Shown here one piece after another: positions 36,188 through 45,490 of a stretch of 64,000 bases of DNA. How positions within the stretch are numbered: position 1 is the first letter of the stretch; every line of letters starts with the position of its first letter. Under the pieces are notes generated by a model. That model made no database searches. It saw only the letters and a list, made by a program, of their open reading frames with translations, and had not been told where the DNA came from. Source of the DNA: a bacterium (GTDB lineage: Bacteria > Actinomycetota > Acidimicrobiia > Spongiisociales > ZC4RG35); NCBI GenBank assembly GCA_028823995.1, contig JAPPFD010000030.1:172927-236926 (forward strand). Reading direction: 5' to 3'. The position numbers were made by a program, and so were the translations under genes.

Positions 36188-36831
36188 CCGTCCCACAACG
36201 GCTCGTCCACCCGCCAGGAGACCGGGTTGTTCCATCGGTCGGCGTACGCCACTTCATGGACGGGGCTACGTTGCGCCAGTCCCCACCTGCCCTTGGGGTA
36301 ACCGCAGGAGACCGCCGCCGCTTGTTTCCATCCCCGCCCGGGGGGGACGCCCAGCAGTTCGTCGGTCTCCTCCGCCTTGAACTCACCCAGGATGGTGGTC
36401 AGGCAGGTGCCCACCTCATGCCCGCGGGCCGCCAGCATGGCGCTCCAAACCGCCGGATATATGGACGCGCCGGAGGGGTCTCCCCGTGCATAGAAGAACA
36501 GCCACAACGGAACTTGGGAGGCGTTGTCGGCCAGCCATTGCGCCGAACTGATAATCCGCAGGGTTCCCTGGTCGTTTTCTTGGCGGGCCTTCTCCAACGC
36601 CTTGCCGTAGACCCTCTCCAAGAGAATGGCGAAAGCATCCTGATACAGTGTCCCGACGGCTGATCGGACTTCGGGATCTGTGACCGCCACGAATCGCCAG
36701 TTCTGCGCGTTGCCCCCCGAGGGAGCCCGGATCGCCGCGTCCAGCATGGATTGCACCACCTCGGTGGGAATCGGGTCCGTCAGCACGCGGCGCATGGCCC
36801 GCGTCGTGTATAGAGCGTGTGTGAGATCCAT
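36184..36831 (-). CDS. Nitroreductase-family FMN protein
   Basis: A 215-residue FMN-dependent nitroreductase-like protein. It starts MDLTHALYTTRAMRRVLTDPIP, with IRAPSGGNAQNWRFVAVTD near residue 33 (FMN contacts) and AARGHEVGTCLTTIL near residue 136, the usual C-terminal FMN-phosphate region. Family members reduce nitroaromatics, quinones or dehalogenate phenols; the substrate here is unknown. ATG 36831 is preferred because upstream codons are not conserved-looking. Confidence 0.88.
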   Translation of the reverse strand: MDLTHALYTTRAMRRVLTDPIPTEVVQSMLDAAIRAPSGGNAQNWRFVAVTDPEVRSAVGTLYQDAFAILLERVYGKALEKARQENDQGTLRIISSAQWLADNASQVPLWLFFYARGDPSGASIYPAVWSAMLAARGHEVGTCLTTILGEFKAEETDELLGVPPGRGWKQAAAVSCGYPKGRWGLAQRSPVHEVAYADRWNNPVSWRVDEPLWDG

Positions 36832-36908
36832 GGACCCCAGAGTAAACAGCCGGTTACCCGGGCCACCGCCGTTCAACCCCATAACCCCTGCTTTCTAGTC
36901 TTTGTCCC

Positions 36909-37781
36909 ATGAGCAACTCTGCGACCACCAAGAAATATGTGGACGTCATGGGCAAACGCATGGCCTACACCGAGGCCGGCGAGGGAGATCCGATTGTGTT
37001 CCTGCACGGCAACCCCACTTCTTCCTACCTGTGGCGAAGGGTCATCCCTCCGGTGACCGGTCAGGGTCGCTGCCTTGCGCCCGACCTGATCGGGATGGGC
37101 GACTCCGAGAAACTCGACTCTCCGGGGCCGGGCTCCTACCGTTTCGTGGAGCATCGCCGCTACCTGGACGGGTGGCTGGAAGCGGTGGGCGCCACCGACG
37201 ACGTCACCCTGGTAGGCCACGACTGGGGCGGGGCACTGGCTTTCGATTGGGCCAACCGGAACCGGGGGGCGGTCCGGGGCCTGGTCTATATGGAGACCAT
37301 GGTCTGCCCGGTCTCCTGGGACGACTGGCCCGGAGCGGCCCGGCGCATATTCGAAGCGATGCGTTCACCGGCGGGCGAGGAGATCGTCATCCAGAAGAAC
37401 GTGTTCGTTGAGAGGATCCTCCCCGCCTCGGTCCTCGATCCCCTTACCGAGGAGGTAATGAACGAGTATCGCCGTCCCTACGCAGAAGGCGGCGAGAGTC
37501 GGAGGCCCACTCTCACCTGGCCCCGGGAAATCCCCATCGACGGCCATCCGGCAGACGTGACGGAGGTCGTGGCGAATTACGCGGCCTGGCTGGCCGAGAG
37601 CGACGTTCCCAAGCTGTTCATCAACGCCGAACCCGGGACCATCCTGATCGGCAAACAGCGGGAACTGTGCCGCTCCTGGCCCAACCAGACCGAGAGGACA
37701 GTGCGGGGGACCCATTTCATCCAGGAGGACTCGGGTCACGAAATCGGGGAGATTATCGCCGATTGGATGTCACACCTGTAA
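36909..37781 (+). CDS. dhaA: Haloalkane dehalogenase (HLD-II type)
   Basis: A 290-residue alpha/beta hydrolase that should cleave carbon-halogen bonds of haloalkanes to alcohol and halide. Catalytic features read in order: oxyanion/halide Asn in FLHGNPTSSYLWR (near residue 37), nucleophile Asp and halide Trp in VGHDWGGALAFDW (near residue 103), acid Glu in LVYMETMV (near residue 127) and His in GTHFIQEDSGHE (near residue 269). The Glu after strand 6 and paired Asn-Trp mark subfamily II (DhaA/LinB). It is monocistronic between nitroreductase and YgjP-like genes. Confidence 0.9.
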   Translation: MSNSATTKKYVDVMGKRMAYTEAGEGDPIVFLHGNPTSSYLWRRVIPPVTGQGRCLAPDLIGMGDSEKLDSPGPGSYRFVEHRRYLDGWLEAVGATDDVTLVGHDWGGALAFDWANRNRGAVRGLVYMETMVCPVSWDDWPGAARRIFEAMRSPAGEEIVIQKNVFVERILPASVLDPLTEEVMNEYRRPYAEGGESRRPTLTWPREIPIDGHPADVTEVVANYAAWLAESDVPKLFINAEPGTILIGKQRELCRSWPNQTERTVRGTHFIQEDSGHEIGEIIADWMSHL

Positions 37782-37896
37782 TCCAATAATCACTCACCCG
37801 CCCCGGGGCGTAATAACGGTAAACGACGGGGAGAAACATGAGGGCAACAGCCGGACGGGTAGGCCTGACCCCAAGACGGCCGGACGGGAGGTCCAA

Positions 37897-38625
37897 ATGA
37901 ACAGCCACGGCAGCATCCAACACGGTGACGTCACCATCACCTACGAGGTGGTCCGCAGCGCTCGCCGCCACAAGACCATTCACACCCAGGTGAGCCTTGA
38001 CAACGTGCGGGTGCTCGCTCCGGCCGTCGCCTCCGATCTCGAACTCGAGCAGGTGGTTCGTGAGCAGGCGCGATGGATCCTGGAACGGCGGAAGATTCTC
38101 AGCGCCAGGCCCGCCCCCAAGCGGTATGTAACCGGAGACACGATGCCCTTTTTGGGCCGAGACTTCAAACTGATCGTGGACACGGATCGGTTCCTAAGGC
38201 CTTGGATCCGTTTCGAGGAGGACCGCTTTCTGTTTGACGCCCCTCCGGATATAGGCGACGACAAGCGCCGGGAAATGATCAGGAGGGCTTTCGTCGATTG
38301 GTATTGGCGAGAAGCTGAGGAGCATCTGCCCGACTTTGTGGCAGACTGGCTGCCCTTCGTGGCCGGCCATGCCAGCCCCCGAGTCCTGGTCCGAGATCAA
38401 CGGCGCCGCTGGGCAAGTTGCGCCTATGACAGAACCCTGCGCTTCAACTGGCGGACAGTGATGCTGGAACCCGAGCTCATCGACTACCTGGTGGTTCATG
38501 AACTCGCCCACGTGACGGTGAGGAATCACTCAAAGCAGTTTTGGGATCTGGTCGCTTACCACCTACCCGATGTGAAAGAACGCCGCCGGCGACTCAAGGA
38601 AGTGGAGCGCCGGCTTCCCTGGTGA
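37897..38625 (+). CDS. YgjP-like metallopeptidase-domain protein (DUF45)
   Basis: A 242-residue protein of the YgjP/DUF45 family with the gluzincin motif HELAHVTVRNHSKQFWD near residue 203: HExxH with a third ligand region after it. The segment RRRWASCAYDRTLRFNWR just before is diagnostic of the family. It is probably cytosolic. A GGGAGG site lies before the ATG. It overlaps the next gene by GTGA at 38622-38625. Confidence 0.88.
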   Translation: MNSHGSIQHGDVTITYEVVRSARRHKTIHTQVSLDNVRVLAPAVASDLELEQVVREQARWILERRKILSARPAPKRYVTGDTMPFLGRDFKLIVDTDRFLRPWIRFEEDRFLFDAPPDIGDDKRREMIRRAFVDWYWREAEEHLPDFVADWLPFVAGHASPRVLVRDQRRRWASCAYDRTLRFNWRTVMLEPELIDYLVVHELAHVTVRNHSKQFWDLVAYHLPDVKERRRRLKEVERRLPW

Positions 38626-39599
38626 CAACCGGGAAAGACCGGATCCCTGTAGGGTTGGCCAGGTTGATTGTGGTAGCTATACCCGTCCTGCTGATCGGCC
38701 TGATCAGCCTGGCCGGGTTCTTCGGCAGGTGGTGGTGGGTGCTCGACCTGGCGACCAGTTTCCGTCCGCAGTTCGCGGCTGCGCTGCTGGCGGGGGGAGC
38801 CGTACTGCTGCTGAGGAGCTGGCCGCGATTGGGTTGGGTTATATTGGCCCTGGGGGTCATCAACCTCGCCTACGTAGCGCCCCTTTTCTGGGGGAAACAG
38901 GACATACCCGCCGCATCCCCGACCATGCGAGTGGTCTCATTCAATGTCCAGGGCCAGAACGAACAGTATGAGCAGGTGATCGAATTCCTGACGGAGGTGG
39001 ACGCAGATGTGGTCTTCCTGCATGAAGCGAACCGACTCTGGGAAGAGGCCTTCTCCGAGGCTCTGGCGGGCGGGCGGCTTGCCTACCTGCAGCATCGTTC
39101 CCGGCCCGACCATCTGATTTTCTCGACCCTGACACTTACCAGAGGTCCACCTAGGGAGGTGGTCAGCCATGGCTGGGCGGAGAGGGAGGCGCGAGCTATG
39201 GAAGTGGTTGTCGGTTTGGGGGAGACGAGCGTGACCGTGCTGGGCATCCACCCCCTGGCGCCCACCAACTCACGGCGGGCCGCGCTGCGAGACGCCCAGT
39301 TCGAGTTCGTGGCCGACTGGGTGAGAATGGCCAGGGGTCCGACCGTGGTGGTCGGCGACTTCAACGCCACCCCCTGGTCCCATGTCTTCAGGCCCCTTAC
39401 CGGGGCCGGGCTCCGAAACTCCCAGCGCGGGTTCGGACTGGCCCCGAGCTTCCCGGTGGACGGCAGTTTCCTCACCAGGGTTCCTATCGACCACCTTCTC
39501 CACTCCTCCCATCTGGCCGTGTCCGACAGGTGGCTGGGGCCGGATCTCGGTTCGGATCACTTCCCACTCGTGGTTGACATGGCATTGGTCGCCTCATAG
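38622..39599 (+). CDS. Endonuclease/exonuclease/phosphatase-fold protein, membrane-anchored
   Basis: A 325-residue protein with three N-terminal hydrophobic helices (about residues 10-80) followed by an EEP catalytic domain. Visible EEP motifs are VVSFNVQGQNEQ, the metal-binding Glu in VFLHEANRLW, VVGDFNATPWSHVF and the final GSDHFPLVVDM. The architecture matches secreted or periplasm-facing EEP hydrolases of unknown substrate. GTG 38622 overlaps the YgjP-like stop codon, so the two are coupled. Confidence 0.85.
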   Translation: MTTGKDRIPVGLARLIVVAIPVLLIGLISLAGFFGRWWWVLDLATSFRPQFAAALLAGGAVLLLRSWPRLGWVILALGVINLAYVAPLFWGKQDIPAASPTMRVVSFNVQGQNEQYEQVIEFLTEVDADVVFLHEANRLWEEAFSEALAGGRLAYLQHRSRPDHLIFSTLTLTRGPPREVVSHGWAEREARAMEVVVGLGETSVTVLGIHPLAPTNSRRAALRDAQFEFVADWVRMARGPTVVVGDFNATPWSHVFRPLTGAGLRNSQRGFGLAPSFPVDGSFLTRVPIDHLLHSSHLAVSDRWLGPDLGSDHFPLVVDMALVAS

Positions 39600-39673
39600 C
39601 GAGTGTCCACTCGGGATGAGCGCCGGGGATTGATCAGCTCTTATCCTTTCAGGGACACCCTCTCCGACATCAC

Positions 39674-41131
39674 ATGGCCGAGATGAAAGACCCTCACGCT
39701 CACAACCGGCGGCGACTTGCCGAGAAAGTAGGCCCCGAGGGGTTGGCGGTGGTCATGGCCGGGGTGCCGGGATTGCGCAACCCCGACGTCGACTATGCCT
39801 TCCGCCAGGACTCCGACTTCTTCTACCTCACCGGCTTCGCAGAGCCCCATGCCGCGGCGGTGATCGCCCCTGGGCATCCCGAAGGAGAGTTCACGCTCTT
39901 CGTGCAACCCCGGGACCGGCAGAGAGAGATATGGGACGGGCCCCGGGCGGGAACGGAAGGCGCGAAGGAGTTGTACGGCGCCGACGCCTCCTACCCGGTG
40001 GCGGAGTTCGACAAACGCCTCCTGAAGCTGGCGGCAGGGCGGTCGGTGATCTGGCATCCGGTGGCCGGGGGCCGCCGGTCCCGACAAGTCATGACCCTGC
40101 TGGAGAAGGCCCATGCGCTGAGGACCCGGTTGGGGATTGACCTCCCGCGACATCTCTCCGACCTGCGTCCCGTCCTCGCCGAACTCCGACTACTCAAATC
40201 CCCTCAGGAAATCCAATGGCTCCGGGAGGCCTGTGATCTGACCATGGAAGGGCACCGGGAGGCCATGAGGTTTGCAGAACCGGGACGATGGGAGTACCAG
40301 GTGCAGGCAGCCATGGAGAACGTTTGGCGGATGGGAGGTTCTCCCCGCGACGGGTACCCCTCCATCGTCGCCTCCGGGCCCAACGCCTGCATCCTCCACT
40401 ACGTCGACAACAACCGGCGCATGGAGGATGGTGACTTGCTGTTGGTGGACGCCGCCTGCGAACTTCACCACTTCACGTCCGACATCACCCGGACTTTCCC
40501 GGTCTCAGGCTCCTACACCACCCCGCAGCGCCGGGTCTACCAAGTGGTCCTCGACGCCCAGTCCGCAGCGATAGCAGCCTGCCGTCCTGGAAGCCATGTC
40601 CGGTCGCCGCACGACGCCGCACTCGGAGTCCTGGTGGAAGGCATGGTGGAGATGGGTCTCCTTCCCACCGGCGCCGAAGACGCGATGAGCATGCACCTGT
40701 ACCAGGAGTTCTTCATGCACGGGACCTCCCACTGGCTGGGAATGGACGTCCACGACGTTGGCTTCTACCGTCCGGGCGGCTCCCATCGTCGCTTGGAACC
40801 CGGCATGGCGCTCACCGTAGAGCCGGGCCTCTATGTGGATCCCTCCCGCCCGGAAGTCGAGTTTGCCATGCTGGAATTCGATTCCGACCAGTGGATGACC
40901 GAACGGATGCTCGACTCCTCGGCCGCCGACCGCCAGAAGAAAATGCGCGAGGCAGCCCCCAAGATCACGCATCCGATTCCCCCCGAACTGCTGGGCATCG
41001 GCATCAGGATCGAAGACGACGTGGTGATTACCGAAGGCGGTTGCGACGTGCTCACGGCCGACCTCCCCAAGGCCCCCGATGCGGTGGAGGAACTGTGCCG
41101 GGAGTCTCCCCTGCACGGCCGCCGCCCATGA
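39674..41131 (+). CDS. pepP: Xaa-Pro aminopeptidase (aminopeptidase P)
   Basis: A 485-residue M24B metallopeptidase removing N-terminal residues ahead of proline. It has the N-terminal creatinase-like domain with QDSDFFYLTGFAEPHA, and the pita-bread catalytic domain with metal ligands in LLLVDAACELHHFTSDITRTFP (two Asp), HGTSHWLGMDVHDVG (His), TVEPGLYV (Glu) and GIRIEDDVVIT (Glu). Length and motif spacing are normal. Its stop overlaps the next start (ATGA). Confidence 0.95.
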   Translation: MAEMKDPHAHNRRRLAEKVGPEGLAVVMAGVPGLRNPDVDYAFRQDSDFFYLTGFAEPHAAAVIAPGHPEGEFTLFVQPRDRQREIWDGPRAGTEGAKELYGADASYPVAEFDKRLLKLAAGRSVIWHPVAGGRRSRQVMTLLEKAHALRTRLGIDLPRHLSDLRPVLAELRLLKSPQEIQWLREACDLTMEGHREAMRFAEPGRWEYQVQAAMENVWRMGGSPRDGYPSIVASGPNACILHYVDNNRRMEDGDLLLVDAACELHHFTSDITRTFPVSGSYTTPQRRVYQVVLDAQSAAIAACRPGSHVRSPHDAALGVLVEGMVEMGLLPTGAEDAMSMHLYQEFFMHGTSHWLGMDVHDVGFYRPGGSHRRLEPGMALTVEPGLYVDPSRPEVEFAMLEFDSDQWMTERMLDSSAADRQKKMREAAPKITHPIPPELLGIGIRIEDDVVITEGGCDVLTADLPKAPDAVEELCRESPLHGRRP

Positions 41132-42936
41132 CGGCCGGGGCCAATGCCCTCCGTATAGCCAATTGCTCCGGCTTCTACGGGGACCGCCTGGACGCGGCGC
41201 GGGAGATGGTGGAGGGGGGACCGATAGACATCCTCACCGGGGACTACCTGGCCGAGTTGACTATGGCGATCCTCTGGCGTTTGCGACGCCGTGATCCCGA
41301 AGGTGGGTATGTGCGAACCTTCCTGACTCAAATGGAAGAAGTTCTGGGAACCTGCCTGGACCGAGGCATCAGAGTCGTATCCAACGCAGGTGGCCTCAAT
41401 CCGGCGGGAATGGCCAAACGTCTGGGGGAAATGACGGAGCGTTTAGGGCTGGAAGCCCGGATCGCGTGGGTCACCGGCGACGACCTCACCGAGCGGGTCG
41501 GGGAACTGCAGCAGCTCAACAGCTTGCGCCACTTCGACACCGGTAGGCCCCTCCCGTCGGGTGTCACCCCCCTCACCGCCCATGCCTATCTGGGCGGAAG
41601 GGGCATCGCCGAGGCCCTCTCCTGGGGCGCCGATGTGGTGGTGACCGGAAGGGTGACGGACGCCGCAGTGGTGATCGGGCCCGGAATGTGGGCCTTCGGC
41701 TGGTCGCCGGAGGACCACGACCAGCTGGCGGGAGCACTGGTTGCGGGGCACATCATCGAGTGCGGAGCACAGTGCACCGGCGGCAACTATGCATTCTTTG
41801 AACGGGTGCCCGGATCGGATCGGGTGGGGTTCCCGATCGCCGAGCTCTCCCCGGACGGCTCGGCTGTGATCACCAAGCATCCGGGAACCGGCGGCCTGGT
41901 GTCGGTGGGAACGGTGACCGCTCAACTCCTGTATGAAGTGTGTGGGCCCCGATATCACAATCCCGACGTGACCGCTCGTCTCGACTCGATACAGCTGTCC
42001 CAGGAGGGCCCTGACCGGGTGGCGGTAACCGGAGTGCGGGGGGAGCCGCCGCCTCCCACCCTGAAGGTCGCCCTCAACTACCTGGGGGGCTATCGCAACT
42101 CAGTGACCATGGTGATCACCGGCCTGGACGCCGAACACAAAGCCGAGTCGGTCACCGCAGCGCTGTGGGAGAGTCTGGGCGGGGCGGGGCAGTTCGAAGA
42201 AACCGCAGTGTCGTTCACCGACACCGGCCACGCCGATCCCGCCACCAATGAGGCGGCCATGTCCCACCTCCGGATAACTGTCAAGGACCCCGATCCCGAA
42301 AAGGTCGGCAAACGCTTCTCCCGGGCCGCGGTGGAACTGGCCCTTGCCCACTATCCGGGGTTTTTCATGACGGCTCCGCCCCGGGATTCCTCTCCCTACG
42401 CCGTCTATTGGCCTACTTCAGCGGAGCCCTCCCAGGTCGTCCAGCAGGTCCGCATGGGTGACCGGGTGAAGGAGATTCCCACCTCTCCTCCGACGGAGCG
42501 GGTCACCGCCGACGACTGGGGTGAATACCCGGACGGTGTTCCGTCGCCAGCGGCGGATGACTTCGGGCTCGCCTCCCGGGAGACCGGCGACACGGCAATG
42601 GTTCCCTTAGGAAGAATCGCCGGCGCCCGCTCCGGTGACAAGGGTGGTGACGCCAATGTGGGGGTGTGGGTGGAGAGCGAGGAGGCCTTCGGGTGGTTGG
42701 CCGGGTTTCTGTCCGAGTCGCGTTTTCGGGAGTTGGTGTCCGAAGCGGCCGACCTGGAGGTTGAGCGTCACGTTCTCGCCAACCTGCGAGCCATCAACTT
42801 CGTGGTCCGGGGACTCCTCGGCGAGGGCGTGTCATCCAGCACCCGAACCGACCCGCAGGCCAAGAGCCTCGGCGAGTACCTGCGCGCCAGGTTGGTTCCC
42901 ATCCCCGTAACGCTCCTGGATGCGAGATCCGCATAG
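41128..42936 (+). CDS. AtuA-like (DUF1446) acyclic terpene utilisation family protein
   Basis: A 602-residue protein with the DUF1446/AtuA core (residues 8-450: IANCSGFYGDRLDAAREMV, LTGDYLAELTM, VVSNAGGLNPAGMA, TGRVTDAAVVIGP). The C-terminal domain of about 100 residues (IAGARSGDKGGDANVGVW) corresponds to the DUF4387-like or AtuA C-terminal part. AtuA is needed for citronellol/geraniol degradation in Pseudomonas, but its reaction is not established. It is coupled to pepP by ATGA. No other atu genes lie here, so the pathway is unknown. Confidence 0.87.
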   Translation: MTAGANALRIANCSGFYGDRLDAAREMVEGGPIDILTGDYLAELTMAILWRLRRRDPEGGYVRTFLTQMEEVLGTCLDRGIRVVSNAGGLNPAGMAKRLGEMTERLGLEARIAWVTGDDLTERVGELQQLNSLRHFDTGRPLPSGVTPLTAHAYLGGRGIAEALSWGADVVVTGRVTDAAVVIGPGMWAFGWSPEDHDQLAGALVAGHIIECGAQCTGGNYAFFERVPGSDRVGFPIAELSPDGSAVITKHPGTGGLVSVGTVTAQLLYEVCGPRYHNPDVTARLDSIQLSQEGPDRVAVTGVRGEPPPPTLKVALNYLGGYRNSVTMVITGLDAEHKAESVTAALWESLGGAGQFEETAVSFTDTGHADPATNEAAMSHLRITVKDPDPEKVGKRFSRAAVELALAHYPGFFMTAPPRDSSPYAVYWPTSAEPSQVVQQVRMGDRVKEIPTSPPTERVTADDWGEYPDGVPSPAADDFGLASRETGDTAMVPLGRIAGARSGDKGGDANVGVWVESEEAFGWLAGFLSESRFRELVSEAADLEVERHVLANLRAINFVVRGLLGEGVSSSTRTDPQAKSLGEYLRARLVPIPVTLLDARSA

Positions 42937-42986
42937 GCTGAGAGACCGGGTCACAGCGCCCTCCGCCTCGATGTATCCTCGTTTCG

Positions 42987-43898
42987 GTGTCTGCGGCTAT
43001 CACCGCCACGAACCTGCGCAAGACCTATGGTGAGGTTACCGCGCTCGACGGAGTGAGCTTCACGGTGGCCGAGGGAGAGGTGTTGGCGCTGCTCGGCCCG
43101 AACGGAGCGGGAAAGACAACGGCTGTCGAGATCTTGGAGGGATACCGCCGGGCGGACCAGGGGGACATCGAGGTACTCGGCTTCCACCCTGCCACCGGAG
43201 GGCGGAGGTTTCGCGACCGGATAGGGATCGTGCTCCAGGAGACAGGGGTCGAAGAGGTGCTAACCGTCCGGGAGGCGGTCGAACTGTACGGCTTGGCCTA
43301 CTCCCGGCAACGTCCGGTCGATGAACTTGTCTCCCTGGTGGGCCTGGAGGAGAAGGGGGACTCCCGGATAAAGACCCTGTCGGGCGGACAGCGTCGGCGG
43401 CTCGACCTTGCCCTGGGGTTGGTGGGAGACCCCGACCTGGTGTTCCTGGACGAACCAACCACCGGATTCGACCCTGCGGCCAGGCGCAAGTCATGGGAGT
43501 TGGTCGAAGGCCTCACCGCCTTGGGCAAGACGATTCTCCTCACCACCCATTATCTCGACGAAGCCCAACATCTGGCCGACCGGATAGTGGTTCTGTCAGA
43601 GGGCAGGATCGTGGCGGAGGGAACGCCGGAGTCCCTGGGCTCGGCCCAGGTGGTCACCACGGTCCGATTCAGCGTGCCTGATACAGCAGACCTGCCCGCA
43701 ATCGGCGATGGTCCCGAGATCGGCGAAAACAGGGTCACCTACCGGACCACCGACCCGACCGCCGATCTTTACCAACTCACCCGGTGGGCCACGGACAGAG
43801 GAGTGGAGTTGGCCGGCCTGGAGGTGACCCGGCCCAGCCTGGAGGACATCTACCTCGACATCATGGAAGAGGCCGATAGGGCGGGAGCCCGGGAATGA
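42987..43898 (+). CDS. ABC transporter ATP-binding protein (exporter type)
   Basis: A 303-residue ATPase of the drug-export (DrrA/CcmA-like) type. It has Walker A LLGPNGAGKTTAVEIL near residue 37, Q-loop VLQETGVEE, signature LSGGQRRRLDLAL near residue 132, Walker B DLVFLDEPTTGFD and H-loop LLTTHYLDEA. The C-terminal extension of about 80 residues is usual in this class. Start is GTG 42987. It is coupled by ATGA to its permease. Substrate is unknown. Confidence 0.93.
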   Translation: MSAAITATNLRKTYGEVTALDGVSFTVAEGEVLALLGPNGAGKTTAVEILEGYRRADQGDIEVLGFHPATGGRRFRDRIGIVLQETGVEEVLTVREAVELYGLAYSRQRPVDELVSLVGLEEKGDSRIKTLSGGQRRRLDLALGLVGDPDLVFLDEPTTGFDPAARRKSWELVEGLTALGKTILLTTHYLDEAQHLADRIVVLSEGRIVAEGTPESLGSAQVVTTVRFSVPDTADLPAIGDGPEIGENRVTYRTTDPTADLYQLTRWATDRGVELAGLEVTRPSLEDIYLDIMEEADRAGARE

Positions 43899-44677
43899 CG
43901 GCCTTGCGGGCTGACCTGTCACTGCTGTGGAGGCAGATTCGAAGCCAGAATCGCACATTCTGGAGGACACCGGTGGCCGCCTTCTTCACGTTGGCCCTCC
44001 CGGTCTTCTTCCTGGCTTTGTTCAGCGTGCTGTTCGGAGGTTCCGAGGTAGGTGACGGTTATCGGTTCGCCCAGTTCTTCGCGCCGGCGATGGCGGTGTT
44101 CGCCGCCTGCTCGGCTACCTTCAGCAACCTGTCCATCGGGACCGCCTTCGCCCGGGACCAGGGCATTCTCAAGCGGGTGCGAGGCACTCCCCTGCCACCG
44201 TGGATATACATGGCCGGAAGGATCGGCTCAGGGGTGTGGATTGCGGTGGTCTCGGTGGTCGCCATGTTCGTGGTTGGATGGTCTTTGTTCGGATTCGTCA
44301 TGCTATGGGACAACCTCGGCGTGGCGCTGTCCGTCTTCGTGCTCGGCATGGCCACCTTCTCGGCGCTGGGACTGTCGGTGTGCGCCGTCGTCAGGACCGC
44401 CGACACGGTGCCGGCGGTGACCAATGCCGTGTTCCTGCCGATGGCATTCATCTCGGGCATTTTCATCCCGCTGGAGGACGCTCCGGCATGGTTGGTGGTC
44501 CTGGGAGACATCTTCCCGCTCAAGCACTTCGCCGAACCATTCGGCGCTTCCTTCAATCCTTTTCACACGGGTCCGGTACTCGGTTGGGAGAACCTGGCGA
44601 TAATGGGCGCCTGGCTGGTGCTGGGGATGGTGATAACCACCCGGTTCTTCAGCTGGGATCCAAGAGGCTCAAGATAG
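43895..44677 (+). CDS. ABC-2 type permease
   Basis: A 260-residue membrane protein with six predicted helices, the partner of the ATPase before it (4 nt overlap). The ABC-2 signature region is FAVGTAFARDQGILKRVRGTPLPPWIYMAGRI-like near residues 75-110, and the last loop has PLKHFAEPFGASF. Such pairs export drugs, lipids or polysaccharides. The prenyl-transferase gene follows within 30 nt, which hints at, but does not prove, a lipid-linked substrate. Confidence 0.92.
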   Translation: MTALRADLSLLWRQIRSQNRTFWRTPVAAFFTLALPVFFLALFSVLFGGSEVGDGYRFAQFFAPAMAVFAACSATFSNLSIGTAFARDQGILKRVRGTPLPPWIYMAGRIGSGVWIAVVSVVAMFVVGWSLFGFVMLWDNLGVALSVFVLGMATFSALGLSVCAVVRTADTVPAVTNAVFLPMAFISGIFIPLEDAPAWLVVLGDIFPLKHFAEPFGASFNPFHTGPVLGWENLAIMGAWLVLGMVITTRFFSWDPRGSR

Positions 44678-44705
44678 GCTTGTGGTGAGCAGACGCCCAG
44701 GAACG

Positions 44706-45488
44706 ATGATCTCCCCCTTCACCGGTCTCCTATATCGCATCTATGAGAGACGCCTTCTCAACCAGATGGACGCATCCCGCTTCCCCCGGCATGTGGGAGT
44801 GATTCTCGACGGTCATCGACGTTACGCCCGCCGGAGCGGCCTCCCCAACTACGTCGACAGCTACCTGGAGGGCATGCGCCGTTTCGAGGACTTCATGGAC
44901 TGGTCGGCGGCCCTCGGTATTCCGGCGATCACCGGTTGGGTGTTGTCGAAGGAGAATCTCAGCCGTCCCGCCGCACAACTGGAGCCCTACTACGAGGTGT
45001 TGGCGGACTTGTTCCGGCGCCTACCCCAGCGGTGTCGACAGCACAAGATGGGATTGCAGTTCATAGGAAGCCTGGACCTGCTGCCGGCCAGCCTGGTCAC
45101 CGCCGCCAAGAGCGCCATGGAAAAGACCGGCCCGGCGCCGGAAGGCCGCAATCTGACCATCGCCATGGGTTACGGCGGCCGACAGGAGATCGTGGACGCC
45201 TGCCAGAATCTTGTAGCCGAACTGAGCCTAACCGTCGAGAACCCCGCACAAATGGCGGAGCGGATCGACTCCGCCGGCCTGGCCCGGCACATGTACTCCG
45301 CGGGCACGCCAGATCCGGACCTACTGATCCGCACTTCGGGAGAGTCGAGACTGTCCGGATTCCTGTTGTGGCAGTCAGCCTATGCCGAGTTTGTATTCGT
45401 GGATGTCTACTGGCCGGCGTTCCGCCGGGTCGACTACCTCCGGGCCCTGCGGGACTTCTCCCGTCGAGACCGTCGCTACGGCCAGTAA
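44706..45488 (+). CDS. Short-chain Z-isoprenyl diphosphate synthase-like (UppS family)
   Basis: A 260-residue cis-prenyl transferase. The layout follows Rv1086-type Z-farnesyl diphosphate synthase: PRHVGVILDGHRRYARRSG near residue 26, STEN-like LSKENLSRP, GYGGRQEIVDA near residue 156, and DPDLLIRTSGESRLSGFLLWQSAYAEF near residue 200 with the closing WPAFRRVDYLRALRDFSRR. The nearly invariant Asn of DGNxRW is His here, and Trp is Tyr. ATG 44706 with AGGA upstream matches family N-termini; GTG 44682 is possible. Confidence 0.88.
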   Translation: MISPFTGLLYRIYERRLLNQMDASRFPRHVGVILDGHRRYARRSGLPNYVDSYLEGMRRFEDFMDWSAALGIPAITGWVLSKENLSRPAAQLEPYYEVLADLFRRLPQRCRQHKMGLQFIGSLDLLPASLVTAAKSAMEKTGPAPEGRNLTIAMGYGGRQEIVDACQNLVAELSLTVENPAQMAERIDSAGLARHMYSAGTPDPDLLIRTSGESRLSGFLLWQSAYAEFVFVDVYWPAFRRVDYLRALRDFSRRDRRYGQ

Positions 45489-45490
45489 CC

